Origin: Embleya hyalina
GTDB taxonomy: Bacteria > Actinomycetota > Actinomycetes > Streptomycetales > Streptomycetaceae
Assembly (NCBI RefSeq): GCF_003967355.1
Contig: NZ_BIFH01000013.1
Location: forward strand, 216,461-280,460
Reading direction: 5' to 3'
DNA length: 64,000 bases
The notes below the pieces were generated by a model. That model did no database searches. It was not told where the DNA came from and saw only the letters and a list, made by a program, of their open reading frames with translations. The position numbers were made by a program, and so were the translations under genes. Shown here piece after piece: positions 41,029-50,200 of the stretch; the stretch's first letter is position 1, and each line of letters begins with the position of its first letter.

Positions 41029-41105
41029 GGTGACCGACTCCCTTCCTGTATGGGTGTGTTGCCTCTTCGCGTCGAGTGCGGTCGGCGGTCGGTGTGCGCC
41101 GGGAC

Positions 41106-42680
41106 TCAGGCCGCCGCACGCAGGGTCAGGACCACGCCGACGACGCATACGGATACGGCGGTGGCCACGGGGAGGTACGTCGACCACCACACGCCGCGCG
41201 GCCGCCGGGACGTGGGTCGCAGGCGGACCAGGATCAGACCCGCGGCGGTCAGCACGGCGGCCATGCCCACGCCGTAGGCCAGTACGAGCAGGACGCCGAA
41301 GACCGTGCGGCCCAGCGCCACCGCGCCCAACAGGACGACCAGTGCGGACGGACTGGGCACCAGGCCGCCGACCACACCCATGCCGACGAGGACACCGCGC
41401 GTGCGGCGGCGGCCTTCGTGGGCGGGCTCGGCGGGTGTTTCGGCGAGGGCGAGGGATGTGTGGTCATGCGGATCGGGATGCGGGTGGTCGTGGCCGTGGT
41501 CGTGGCCGTGCGCGTGCGGGTGCGCGTGGCCGTGCGCGTGGGTGTGTGCATGGGCGTGTCCGTGGGTGTGCGGTCCGTGCCGCTTCGCGCTCCCGGGCTC
41601 GGCCCGACTCGCGCGCAGGCCGCCCATCGCCCCGCGCAGCAGCCAGGCCCCGATGCCGAAAACCAGCAGGCCGCTTGCCGTGCCCAGCCACATCAGCACC
41701 CGCTCGCCGGTCAGGGACGTCGACACGGTCAGCAGTGTGCCGACGGCCAGGACCCCCGCCGTGTGGGTCAGGGTTACCGTGGCGCCCACGGTCACCGCGT
41801 CGCGCACCCCCTGGCGGCGCCCGTCCGCCCCGCGCGTGGCCAGGTACATCGCCATGATCGTCTTGCCGTGGCCGGGCAGGGCCGCGTGCGAGCCGCCCAG
41901 GACGAGCGCCAGGAGCACGGCGGCGAGGCCGGCCCCGACCGTCAGGTGATCGGCGCCCACTGCCGCGTCGAAGCGGCGTTGCGCGCTCGCGTACGCGCGT
42001 TCGATCGGGTCGGGCGTCGAGCGTCGTGCGGCCGGCGCGGGGCCGTCCGTGCCGGGCCGCACGCGGAGGTCCACGTCGCGCACGTCCGGCGGCGAGGTGA
42101 GCAGGTCGACCGGGTACGTGCGCAGCCCGTCGCTCGGGCTGGTCCGGGGCACCGGGGAGGTGCCGACCGCGATGCCCCGGCCCTCGGCGGTGAACTCGCG
42201 CCATCCCGGGCGGCCCTGGTGATTGCCGTCGTGCACGGATACCCGTGCCGGCCGGGACAGGTCGACCGGCGCGGCGAATCGGCACTCGGTACGCGTGGTC
42301 GACAGCCCGGCGGCGCCGGGGACGCGCTCGGCGCCGGCCCGGACCACCGTCCACGCGGCGGCGTCCCGCCCGTCGATCCGCAACCGCAACCCCCGGGCCA
42401 GGCGCGGGCATTCGGCGTCGGCGTGGGCCTGCAACTCGGCCGCCGACAGGTGTCCGTCGTGGTCGAGGTCGCGGCGGCCCTCCTCCTGGAGCGTGGGGAT
42501 CTCCGCCTCGTCGACCAGCGCCAGGTCCTCGACGCGATCGGGGAGCAGCGTCAGCCCGTGGGCCTGGTTGACGCTGATGTTCCCCAACGGGTGTGCCGAG
42601 GCCGTGGGTTCGGCGACGACGAGGATGCCCACGGCGCCCAGGACCGCCGCGCAGCCCGCCACCACCCATCTTGCGTTCAT
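41106..42680 (-). CDS. NicO/RcnA-family nickel/cobalt transporter with His-rich loop
   Basis: A 524-residue membrane protein. After a signal peptide comes an extracellular N-terminal domain starting AHPLGNISVNQAHGL, with a canonical EF-hand loop (DLDHDGHLSAAE, about residues 71-82). The NicO core follows: GGSHAALPGHGKTIMAMYL, VGATVTLTHTAGVLAVG, and LVPSPSALVVLLGAVALGR. The loop at about residues 366-406 is almost entirely His alternating with Ala, Gly, Thr, Pro and Asp, a metal-binding loop. Function is nickel or cobalt export or import. ATG overlaps the TPR gene stop (ATGA). Confidence 0.9.
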   Translation of the reverse strand: MNARWVVAGCAAVLGAVGILVVAEPTASAHPLGNISVNQAHGLTLLPDRVEDLALVDEAEIPTLQEEGRRDLDHDGHLSAAELQAHADAECPRLARGLRLRIDGRDAAAWTVVRAGAERVPGAAGLSTTRTECRFAAPVDLSRPARVSVHDGNHQGRPGWREFTAEGRGIAVGTSPVPRTSPSDGLRTYPVDLLTSPPDVRDVDLRVRPGTDGPAPAARRSTPDPIERAYASAQRRFDAAVGADHLTVGAGLAAVLLALVLGGSHAALPGHGKTIMAMYLATRGADGRRQGVRDAVTVGATVTLTHTAGVLAVGTLLTVSTSLTGERVLMWLGTASGLLVFGIGAWLLRGAMGGLRASRAEPGSAKRHGPHTHGHAHAHTHAHGHAHPHAHGHDHGHDHPHPDPHDHTSLALAETPAEPAHEGRRRTRGVLVGMGVVGGLVPSPSALVVLLGAVALGRTVFGVLLVLAYGVGMAAVLTAAGLILVRLRPTSRRPRGVWWSTYLPVATAVSVCVVGVVLTLRAAA

Positions 42681-43921
42681 CGTCGACCTCCCGAACTCCC
42701 GGCGTCCGCCGAGGTCCCCGGATCCGCCGACACGGCCGCGCGGATCGCCGTCAGGTGGGCCAGCACGTCCGGATCACGCCAGCCGCCCGCCGTGGCCTCC
42801 AGCGCGTAGGGCAGTGCCGCGTCGGCGCGGCCCGCCCGGTACAGCGCCCAGGCCAGCGCGTCCGCCGTGTGTACCGAGTGCCGGCGCGTCCGCTCCGCCT
42901 CCGCGCGCCGGACCGCCTCGGCCGGATCGCCGTGGTCGGCCTCGAACAGCGCCCGCGCCACGTCGTCCGTCGCGCCCCCCGCGTCCAGTACCGCGAACTG
43001 CGCCGCGACCAGCCGGAACTGCTCCCGGGCCAGCGCCGGCTTCCCGGCGTGCTCGGCCGATTCGCCGTAGCGCGTGAGGTATTGCGGGATCGGCGTGGTC
43101 GCGGTGATCGCGGCGTACTCGGCCAGTGCCTCGTCGGTGCGTCCGAGGTCGGCCATCGCGGCCGCCCGTCCGGCGCGCAGGGCCGGATCGCCCGGCGCGG
43201 TGCGCAGGCCCGCCTCGTGGATCGCGAGCGCTGCGGCGGGATCCCCGTAACGGCGGGCCAGTTCGCCCTGCCACAACCGGCAGTACGCGATCTCGTCCGG
43301 GGTGAACGCACCCTCGGACGCCCGATCCAGCGCGGCCCGCGCACCGGTCACGTCGCCGCGCAGCTCCAAATCGTAGGACGCGCGCGTGAACGAGGCCACC
43401 GACGGGCGCAGATCGAGCATGCGCTGGATCGCGTCGGTGGCCGTCCGGGTGTCGCCGAGTTGGGTGGCGGCGTCGGCCAGGGCACCGTAGGCGGGCGCGT
43501 GATACGGATCGGCCTCGACCGCCCGCAGCGCCGACTCCCGCCCGGCGGCGAAGTCGTGGCGGGCGTTGGCCAACGCCGCCGAAGCGACCAGCGCGGTCGT
43601 CCGCGCGGGCGTCCCGGACCGGGCCAGGGCCAGCGCCCGGTCCAACGCCTCGCCCGCCCGGGTGTACAGGGACGCGTCCCCGGTGACCCGGGCCCGCTCC
43701 ACGTACGCCCCACCGAGCGCCGCCAACGCCTGAGCGTCGTCGGGCACTTCGCGCAACCGCGCCTGCGCGGCCGCGATCGGGTCGGCCGGGGTCACCGCCC
43801 GCGCCCCGACCGGGGAAGCGGTGCTTCCCCGGTCGGAATCCAGCGAGTACACGGCGACGGGGACCGCGATCAACAGGACCCCGGCCGCCGCGCCCACGCC
43901 CCACATTCGCAGCGGGCGCAC
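42677..43921 (-). CDS. Tetratricopeptide repeat protein with N-terminal membrane anchor
   Basis: A 414-residue protein. Residues about 5-25 (MWGVGAAAGVLLIAVPVAVYSL) form a signal anchor. The rest is a chain of TPR-like helical pairs, for example AQALAALGGAYVERARV, DPYHAPAYGALADAATQLGDTRTATDAIQRML and YGDPAAALAIHEAGLRTAPGDPALRAGRAAAMADLGRTDEALAEYAAI. Such proteins act as scaffolds. It starts at GTG 43921, 3 nt after the DUF4331 stop, and overlaps the NicO start, so it belongs to a tight DUF4331-TPR-NicO operon. Confidence 0.9.
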   Translation of the reverse strand: MRPLRMWGVGAAAGVLLIAVPVAVYSLDSDRGSTASPVGARAVTPADPIAAAQARLREVPDDAQALAALGGAYVERARVTGDASLYTRAGEALDRALALARSGTPARTTALVASAALANARHDFAAGRESALRAVEADPYHAPAYGALADAATQLGDTRTATDAIQRMLDLRPSVASFTRASYDLELRGDVTGARAALDRASEGAFTPDEIAYCRLWQGELARRYGDPAAALAIHEAGLRTAPGDPALRAGRAAAMADLGRTDEALAEYAAITATTPIPQYLTRYGESAEHAGKPALAREQFRLVAAQFAVLDAGGATDDVARALFEADHGDPAEAVRRAEAERTRRHSVHTADALAWALYRAGRADAALPYALEATAGGWRDPDVLAHLTAIRAAVSADPGTSADAGSSGGRR

Positions 43922-43924
43922 GAT

Positions 43925-45376
43925 TCACCCGCTCGGCGCGTCGACGGCGCGGTTGACCGGCCAGTACTCCGGCAGCGCGAGATACGGGAACGTGGTCCCG
44001 AACGCCCGGTTGTCGGCGTCGACCATGTCCCCTCGGGCCAGCGCAGGCACCGGACGCCCGGTGGCCACCGCCCCCTCCAGCGCCTGGAGTTCGATGTCCA
44101 CCACGTCGTCGGACAACCGGCGGCCGTTGGGGAAGCCGGCGAGGTCGCCGCCGAGCACGCCGAGCCGATTCGGCTTCGCGGTGGGCGGGATCGACATGTT
44201 CAGCCGCAACTCCTCGGCCGGTACGAAGGACTTGGGATCGACGTCCTTGTTCAGCAACTGCGAGTTCAGGTCCACCGGGATCGGGCCGGCGGTCGCCTTC
44301 GCGACACCGGTCAGGAAGATCTCGGCCAGGTCGGCGCGCGGGCCCTGCGGGGCCTTGATCCCGTAGATCTTCTCGATCAGGCGCGGTACCTCGGGCTGGT
44401 TCACCCGGTCGACCAACTCGGGGACGGTCCGGTCCTGATCGGGCGTCATCGCGTTGAACCGGTTCTTCAGGCCGGCCGGCACCACGACCTCGTTCACCAG
44501 CGGATTGCCCAGGCGCGAGACCTGTACGTAGCGGCCCCAGTCGCGCTCGCGCCCGTCGGCCGCCGCCACGTTCATCCCGCGTCGGGACGTGGTGCTCCAG
44601 ACGCCGACGACCGGGTTGCGCTCGGCGTCGTTGCGCAACGCCAACGCGGACTTCGGGACTTGGAGAACCAGCGTGTTCACGTTGTAGCCGGCCACCGTGT
44701 CCTGGCCGACCTCCTTGAGGTTGCCGCCGTACAGGAGGTCGAAGACCCGCAGGTCCAGGAAGAACGGGTCCTCGGTCTGGCCCGCGAACACCCTTCCCCC
44801 GCCCGGGAGATCGTGCAGTGCGGCATCCCGCAGGCCCTTGTAGTCGGGCATCGACGCGGCGCCCACGCGCGAGGGGGCCACGCGCCCCTGGTCGAGCAGC
44901 GTGCGGGAGTTCGTGCCGCGGATCTCCTGGAGCGTGTAGCGCTGGCGGAAGAGCAGGTTCTCGTCGTCGAGCGAGGTCACCGGGCCGTTGTTGTACAGGA
45001 ACGTGTCGTTGCCGCGCCGGTCCTCGTCGCGGAACGTCCAGCGGTACGTGACGTCGGGCCTGCCGTCGCCGTCCCCGTCGATGTTGATCTCGTAGCGGGC
45101 GTCGGTGGCGAACGGGTGGAAGTTCGGGCCGCCGTTGGGCTCTTGGAACGGGATGACATTGGCCACCAGGGTGACCGTGTCCGGGCGGTCGGGGCTCACG
45201 AACGCGTACAGGTCGGTGTTGTCCAGTTGCGGACTCGCCGCGATCAGCGGCGCTTCGCGATGGCTGGACGCGCCGGCCGGACCGGCGTCGCCGTAGCCGA
45301 CGATCCCGGCCGCGAGCAGCGCGCCGACCGCGAGTATCGCCGTGCCGGTCGACCGGCGGTGGTGGATGTGCCTCAT
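43925..45376 (-). CDS. Secreted DUF4331 family protein
   Basis: A 483-residue exported protein. A signal peptide (GTAILAVGALLAAGIVGYG) precedes ASSHREAPLIAASPQLDNTDLYAFVSPDRPDTVTLVANVIPFQEP, the unmistakable DUF4331 start. DGDGDGRPDVTYRW resembles a calcium-binding loop. The rest (TVAGYNVNTLVLQVPKSAL, TTSRRGMNVAAADG) also fits. Function of DUF4331 is unknown; it is widely secreted and often found with metal-transport genes. ATG 45374-45376 has AGGGGG behind it. It is the first gene of the operon with the TPR and NicO genes. Confidence 0.93.
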   Translation of the reverse strand: MRHIHHRRSTGTAILAVGALLAAGIVGYGDAGPAGASSHREAPLIAASPQLDNTDLYAFVSPDRPDTVTLVANVIPFQEPNGGPNFHPFATDARYEINIDGDGDGRPDVTYRWTFRDEDRRGNDTFLYNNGPVTSLDDENLLFRQRYTLQEIRGTNSRTLLDQGRVAPSRVGAASMPDYKGLRDAALHDLPGGGRVFAGQTEDPFFLDLRVFDLLYGGNLKEVGQDTVAGYNVNTLVLQVPKSALALRNDAERNPVVGVWSTTSRRGMNVAAADGRERDWGRYVQVSRLGNPLVNEVVVPAGLKNRFNAMTPDQDRTVPELVDRVNQPEVPRLIEKIYGIKAPQGPRADLAEIFLTGVAKATAGPIPVDLNSQLLNKDVDPKSFVPAEELRLNMSIPPTAKPNRLGVLGGDLAGFPNGRRLSDDVVDIELQALEGAVATGRPVPALARGDMVDADNRAFGTTFPYLALPEYWPVNRAVDAPSG

Positions 45377-45632
45377 GGAAGGGTTCCCCCTCGACATCGC
45401 ACGACATGGCCTGCCGTGACACCTCTGGTTCGGTGCCGCCGGGTCCGTGGTTTGCCGCGAAATGCTTCAGGGACGTAACAGCGGGCGCGCCCGAGCGGTG
45501 CGTGGTGAGCGGTGCCGCGCGGGTCGGGGCGAGGCGGGTGCGTCGGGCGCGGGACGGGGTGGAGTGTGGCCGAGCCGGATGGGCTCCGTGGGGCGGGATG
45601 GAGTGGGGGTGTTGGTGATGGGCCTCCCGGGC

Positions 45633-45669
45633 CTCCCGGGCGCCGGGGGTGTCGCCCGGCGTCCGGGAG
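45633..45669. terminator. Terminator hairpin after the P1 peptidase gene
   Basis: A 15-bp stem (45633-45647 with 45655-45669, one G-U pair) with a 7-nt loop lies just beyond the P1 peptidase stop at 45673 on the minus strand. The 45377-45632 remainder is the leader of the DUF4331 operon; no promoter is clear. Confidence 0.75.
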
Positions 45670-45672
45670 TGG

Positions 45673-46824
45673 TCAGGTTTCGTCGGGGCGGAGCCGGCCT
45701 TCGATCAGTGTTCGCAGGCGGGCGTGGGGTACGGCCGGGGTGCGGTGGCCGTCGCGGCCGATGGTTTCCTCGGCGGTGACCAGGGCGTTGAGGACGGCCT
45801 CCTCGACCGCCTGGACGGTGGCCGTGTGGAACGGATCGATGCGGCCCCACGGGATGTGGCGCAGGGTGTCGTAGTCCTCGTCCGTGGCCGGGGATTGGGG
45901 GAAGCCACTGGTCAGGGCACCGCGGTTGGCGGTGGAGAAGGCCAGGAAGATGTCGCCGGAGAAGTGGCTGCCGGTGGTGCCGGTGCGGGCCAGGCCGATC
46001 GGGACCCGGCGGGCCAGCGCCGTGCACTGGCCGGGGAGCAGGGGGGCGTCCGTGCCGACCACCACGATGACCGATCCGGCCCCGCCGGGGGCGAACCAGT
46101 CGGTGTCCTCCATCGGGTTGTCCTCGGTCATCCGGCGGCCGACCGGTACGCCCGCGACGACGAGTTCGCGACGCGCGCCGAAGTTGGCCTGGACGAAGGC
46201 CCCGACCGTGTAGCGGGCCGTGCCGTACTCGACCACCCGGCTGGCCGTGCCCGAACCCCCTTTGAAGCCATAGCAGTTCATGCCGGTGCCGCCGCCGACG
46301 CAGCCCTCCTCGACCGGGCCCGGGGCGGCCGCGTCGATCGCGGCGACCGCGTGCTCGGGGCGGACGTGCGAGCCGTTGATGTCGTTGAGGTAGCCGTCCC
46401 AGGTCTCGGCGACCACCGGGAGCAGCCACTGCCGGGCGAGTTCGGGCCGATTGGCCACGGTCCAGTCGATCACCCCGCGGTGCACGGGGCCCACCGCGTG
46501 GGTGTTGGTGATCAGTACCGGGCCCGCCAGGCTGCCCGTTTCGTCGAGCCAACTGCCGCCGGTCATCTCGCCGTTGCCGTTGAGCGCGTAGCGTCCGGCG
46601 GCACAGGGCAGGCCCACGCCCGCCCGCCCGCGCGGCAACAGGGCGGTGACGCCGGTGCGTACCGACGTGCCCTCGACGAGGGTGGTGTAGCCGATCTCGA
46701 CGCCGGGGACGTCGGTGAGCGCGTTGGCCGGTCCGGGTGTGCCGTCGAGACGGATGCCCAGGGCCCGGGCGCGGGGCCGTCCCGACGGGGTGGCGGTGCG
46801 GGGGGATGGGGCGGGGACGTTCAC
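45673..46824 (-). CDS. P1 (S58/DmpA) family peptidase
   Basis: A 383-residue self-processing N-terminal-nucleophile hydrolase like DmpA, L-aminopeptidase D-amidase/esterase. NALTDVPGVEIGYTTLVEG, VGGGTGMNCYGFKGGSGTASR and GAGSVIVVVGTDAPLLP are conserved; the last includes the Gly-Ser processing site where Ser becomes the nucleophile. It cleaves N-terminal residues from peptides, or beta-amino or D-amino amides, in the cytoplasm. GTG 46824 overlaps the TetR stop (GTGA), so it is coupled to the regulator. Confidence 0.9.
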   Translation of the reverse strand: MNVPAPSPRTATPSGRPRARALGIRLDGTPGPANALTDVPGVEIGYTTLVEGTSVRTGVTALLPRGRAGVGLPCAAGRYALNGNGEMTGGSWLDETGSLAGPVLITNTHAVGPVHRGVIDWTVANRPELARQWLLPVVAETWDGYLNDINGSHVRPEHAVAAIDAAAPGPVEEGCVGGGTGMNCYGFKGGSGTASRVVEYGTARYTVGAFVQANFGARRELVVAGVPVGRRMTEDNPMEDTDWFAPGGAGSVIVVVGTDAPLLPGQCTALARRVPIGLARTGTTGSHFSGDIFLAFSTANRGALTSGFPQSPATDEDYDTLRHIPWGRIDPFHTATVQAVEEAVLNALVTAEETIGRDGHRTPAVPHARLRTLIEGRLRPDET

Positions 46825-47498
46825 GCGGTGCCTTCCGGGGTGTGCCGGCGAACCGCGTCGGGACCGGCCTGCGGATCGGGGACGACCCGGTCCGGCCGCA
46901 GGTCCGGGCAGTTCGTGGCCTGGCGGGCGTGGGCCAGGATCAGGGCCAGGGCCCGCTCGGGCGGCAGCGAGGAATTGCGGCCGACGATGTGCAGGCCGTA
47001 ACCGTCCTCCAGGGTGACCAGGTTCGCGGCCACGTCCGGGATCGGCTCGGTGAACCGGAAGTGGCCCTGGGCGCGCCCGATTTCCAGGATCGAGCCGTAC
47101 ATGGCGACCTGGCGGTCGTACAGGCTCTGCGCGAGTGTGGCGTATTCGCTCTCGTCCCGGGCGGCGGCGTTGAACTCGTACAGGACCACCGCGAGTTCGT
47201 CCTGGGGGCCGGCCGGCAACCCGAGCCGGGCGCAGGCCACCAGCTTGTCCCGGGCGTCGGGCAGCCGGGAGGCGGTGTCCGCGCGGGACGTGTAGAAGCG
47301 GTCCGCGGCCTGCCGGTAGACCTGCCGCAGCAGGTCGCCGAGATCGCTGAAGTAGTAGTTGACCGACCCTCGCGCGACGCCCGCCACCTCGGCGATGTCG
47401 GCCACCCGCAACTGGGCCAGTCCGCGCCGGCCGACCGCCTCGGTGGCCGCGTGGACCAGCTGCGCGCGCCGCGCCGTCTGATTCCTCGGACGTGCCAT
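46821..47498 (-). CDS. TetR family regulator coupled to the P1 peptidase
   Basis: A 225-residue TetR protein: RRAQLVHAATEAVGRRGLAQLRVADIAEVAGVARGSVNYYFSDLGDLLRQVY is the DNA-binding domain, and a long C-terminal ligand domain follows. It is divergent from an APC permease with 101 nt between starts, where inverted repeats occur. It likely controls the P1 peptidase operon it begins and the permease opposite. Confidence 0.9.
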   Translation of the reverse strand: MARPRNQTARRAQLVHAATEAVGRRGLAQLRVADIAEVAGVARGSVNYYFSDLGDLLRQVYRQAADRFYTSRADTASRLPDARDKLVACARLGLPAGPQDELAVVLYEFNAAARDESEYATLAQSLYDRQVAMYGSILEIGRAQGHFRFTEPIPDVAANLVTLEDGYGLHIVGRNSSLPPERALALILAHARQATNCPDLRPDRVVPDPQAGPDAVRRHTPEGTA

Positions 47499-47529
47499 GC
47501 ATCATTCCTTGTCTTCAGTGCCAAATTAT

Positions 47530-47579
47530 CGTCATCCTATTGACGTGGGACTCTTCCATATCGTTGACTCCGGCGTCAA
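47530..47579. promoter_or_regulatory. Inverted repeats between the TetR gene and APC permease
   Basis: CGTCA-N6-TGACG (47530-47545) and TTGAC-N6-GTCAA (47564-47579) are two inverted repeats built from the same TGAC half-site. They are candidate TetR operators; the second ends 20 nt before the permease ATG. Confidence 0.45.
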
Positions 47580-47599
47580 AGAACCGACAAGGGAGCCAC

Positions 47600-49030
47600 A
47601 TGGCCGAAACCCAGGGCAGCCGGCCGCCCGCCGGCACCCCGCCGCCGCAGTCGCCGGCCTACGCCCAGGACCTGTCCCGTTCGCTGGGTCTGCGCGAGAA
47701 CATGTTCATCACGCTGTCCGCCGTCACGCCCGCGTCGAGCGTCTTCATCATCATGCCGTCGGTGATCAGCGGGCTCGGCGGCGCGGCGGCACTGGCCTTC
47801 GCGCTCGCGGCCGTCGCCGGGATGCTGATGGCCTTCTGCTACGCCGAGTTGTCCAGCGCCTTCCCGATCACCGGCGGCGAGTACGCCTTCGCGGCACGTA
47901 CCCTGGGCCGCGCCACGGGCTTCGCGCTGTTCGCGCTGGCCCTGCTCGCCGGGGTCCTGACGGTGGCGGTGATCGCCCTGGGCACCGGCGACTACCTGGG
48001 CGTGGTCTGGGACTCGCTCGGCGGCAAGGAGACCGGACTCGCCGTGATCGCGGTGGCCTCGCTCGTCTCGGTGCTCGGGATCCGCACCAACGCCTGGGTC
48101 ACCGGGGTGTTCCTGGCCGTCGAACTCGCCGCGATCGCCGTACTGGTCTGGCTGGGTCTGGTCGACGTCGAGCAACCGATATCCACCCTCTGGACGCCGC
48201 ACGCGCTCGGCGAGGACGGCGTGCTCGTCGGCGCCTCGGCCGGGCTCGTCTCGTCCTTCGCCGCCAGTGCGCTGTTCGCCTACAACGGCTACGGCACGTC
48301 GGTGTACTACGCCGAGGAGACCCGACAGGTCTCCTCGATCGGCAGGATCGTGATGTGGTCGCTCGGGATCACCGTGGTCGCGGAGTGCCTGCCGCTGGTG
48401 GCGGTGCTCCTGGGCACGCCGAGCACGAGCGCACTCATGGCGGCCCCGTCCCCGATGAACTACTTCCTGCTCGAACGCGGCGGCGACACGGTGAACACCG
48501 TGGTCAGCCTCGGCATCGCGATCGCCATCGTCAACGCGGTGATCGCGATCATGCTGCAGATCGGCCGACTGGTGTACTCGTCCGCCCGCGACCGGGCCTG
48601 GCCCGACGTGGTGGGCCGGCCGCTGGCCGCGGTGCACCCGCGCCTGCGCACCCCCATCGCGGCCACCCTGTCGATGGGCGCCGCCGCGATCGTCGTCGCC
48701 TGGCTCGTCCCGCTGGACAAACTGATCCTGGCCACCGGCGCCAATCTGGTGCTGCTGTACATCTTCGTCGCCGTCGCCGCGCTGTACGGCCGGATCTCCG
48801 GGGCGACGGCCCACGCGACGTACCGGATGCCCGCCTGGCCGTGGGTCCCGGTGGCCGCGATCGGCGTGATGACGTACGTCCTGTACGAGTCGATCGACGC
48901 CGACTGGCGCCCGGCCGGTATCGCCGTGGCCATGGTCGCGGCGGGATACCTCTACTACTACGCCTACCTGTACCCCAGGCGTGAGCACCGCTGGACCATG
49001 CCCGACGCGGTTCGGGACACGACCGAGTAG
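47600..49030 (+). CDS. APC superfamily amino acid/polyamine permease
   Basis: A 476-residue integral membrane permease with about twelve helices. LGLRENMFITLSAVTPASSVFIIMPSVIS is the APC first helix with its unwound Gly/Ser-rich segment; FCYAELSSAFPITGGEYAFAAR is the conserved helix 3 loop; SALFAYNGYGTSVYYAEE is helix 6. Such proteins import amino acids or amines. GGGAG at 47591-47595 supports ATG 47600. It is divergent from TetR/P1 peptidase, which may release its cargo from peptides. Confidence 0.92.
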   Translation: MAETQGSRPPAGTPPPQSPAYAQDLSRSLGLRENMFITLSAVTPASSVFIIMPSVISGLGGAAALAFALAAVAGMLMAFCYAELSSAFPITGGEYAFAARTLGRATGFALFALALLAGVLTVAVIALGTGDYLGVVWDSLGGKETGLAVIAVASLVSVLGIRTNAWVTGVFLAVELAAIAVLVWLGLVDVEQPISTLWTPHALGEDGVLVGASAGLVSSFAASALFAYNGYGTSVYYAEETRQVSSIGRIVMWSLGITVVAECLPLVAVLLGTPSTSALMAAPSPMNYFLLERGGDTVNTVVSLGIAIAIVNAVIAIMLQIGRLVYSSARDRAWPDVVGRPLAAVHPRLRTPIAATLSMGAAAIVVAWLVPLDKLILATGANLVLLYIFVAVAALYGRISGATAHATYRMPAWPWVPVAAIGVMTYVLYESIDADWRPAGIAVAMVAAGYLYYYAYLYPRREHRWTMPDAVRDTTE

Positions 49031-49042
49031 CCGATCGCCCCC

Positions 49043-49082
49043 GGGTGGGTCGGGGCCGTCTCCCGCCGGCCCCGGCCCACCC
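49043..49082. terminator. Bidirectional terminator hairpin
   Basis: A 16-bp stem (49043-49058 with 49067-49082, one G-U pair) and 8-nt loop lies between the convergent APC permease and C45 genes. Confidence 0.85.
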
Positions 49083-49084
49083 GC

Positions 49085-50200
49085 TCAGCCCGCCGTGAGT
49101 CGGCGCCAGGGGCGGGAGTCCGCGTCGGCCGGGGTGCCGTCGAGGACGTGGGCGGTGCGGTCGGCCGGCTCCAGGGTGACGGTGGCCAGGCTCGCCCAGC
49201 GGGCACCGAGGGGTTGGGCGGGATCCGGGACGCACGTCACCGGCGGCTCGCCCGGCCCGGTCACCAGGAGCCGGGCCAGCCCGGCCGGCGTGGCGGGCGG
49301 CTCGGCGCGGGCGAGGCGGGCCCGGACGAAGTCGTAGCGCTCCCCCGAATCGGGCTGGTACAGACGGGACTTCTCCGCCTCGGCGGGCAGCGGCGTCAGG
49401 AAGTGGTTGGTGCGCAGCAGGTATCCCTCGGCCGGCTCCGGCCGGATCTCGAATACCCCGACGGGGCTCAGGTCGAGCAGCACGGCCTCGCCCTCGTCGA
49501 AGAGCGCGAACGACCCCGACGAGGCGATGGGCGCGCCGCGGATGATCTCGACGGCCTCGGCGACGCCGCCCGCCTCGCCCAGCACGATCGCGGCGAGGAC
49601 GTGCATCGGCACGCCGCCCACACCGTCGCGCTCGTGGCCGAGGATGTTGAAGTGCAGGGCGAGGCCGGCGCCGTTGACGCCGATCTTGCCGAGGATGCCG
49701 TGTTCGGTGATGCCGACGAAGTCGTACCGGCCGCCGCGCGACTCCACCGTGTGCCACAGGTCGCGCAGTTCCACGTGCCAGTCCCAGGTCTGCACGCCGA
49801 ACGTGCGGGCCGGGCGCCCGGGCTCGGCCGCGACGCTGCGCACGATCGTGGTGCACTCGCCCGGGGGTACGGCCGCGCTGCGGGCCAGGATCTCGGTGCG
49901 CGCGTTGAGCGCGGCCACCCGCCACGGGTCGAGGCCGGCGCCGTGCGCGATGCCCTCGATCTCGGCCCGGGCCCCGGCGTGGAAGCGCCCGATCGTGTCG
50001 AGGGCGCGTTCGGCGTCGGCACGGACCCGGGCCGGGGTGATGCCGCCGAGCGCGAACAGGCGGTCGTACGCGTCGAGTGCGGCGGGGATGCCGTCGCGCA
50101 GTTGTTCGCCGCGGGCAACGCCGCGGGTGTGCGGATCCTCGGCCGCGACCGCCACGTGGCGACGGGGTCGAGGCGATGGCGGGACTTCGAGCGTGGTCAC
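49085..50200 (-). CDS. C45 family peptidase/acyltransferase-like Ntn hydrolase
   Basis: A 371-residue member of the acyl-coenzyme A:6-aminopenicillanic acid acyltransferase (C45) family. The probable nucleophile is Cys116 in PPGECTTIV; TFGVQTWDWHVEL, GKIGVNGAGLALHFNILG and PMHVLAAIVLGEAGGVAEAVEIIRGAP are conserved segments. These enzymes self-cleave to expose Cys and then acylate or deacylate amides. GTG 50200 overlaps the amidohydrolase stop (GTGA). With an amidohydrolase and NCS1 permease upstream it may act in use of an N-acylated compound (inference). Confidence 0.88.
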   Translation of the reverse strand: MTTLEVPPSPRPRRHVAVAAEDPHTRGVARGEQLRDGIPAALDAYDRLFALGGITPARVRADAERALDTIGRFHAGARAEIEGIAHGAGLDPWRVAALNARTEILARSAAVPPGECTTIVRSVAAEPGRPARTFGVQTWDWHVELRDLWHTVESRGGRYDFVGITEHGILGKIGVNGAGLALHFNILGHERDGVGGVPMHVLAAIVLGEAGGVAEAVEIIRGAPIASSGSFALFDEGEAVLLDLSPVGVFEIRPEPAEGYLLRTNHFLTPLPAEAEKSRLYQPDSGERYDFVRARLARAEPPATPAGLARLLVTGPGEPPVTCVPDPAQPLGARWASLATVTLEPADRTAHVLDGTPADADSRPWRRLTAG

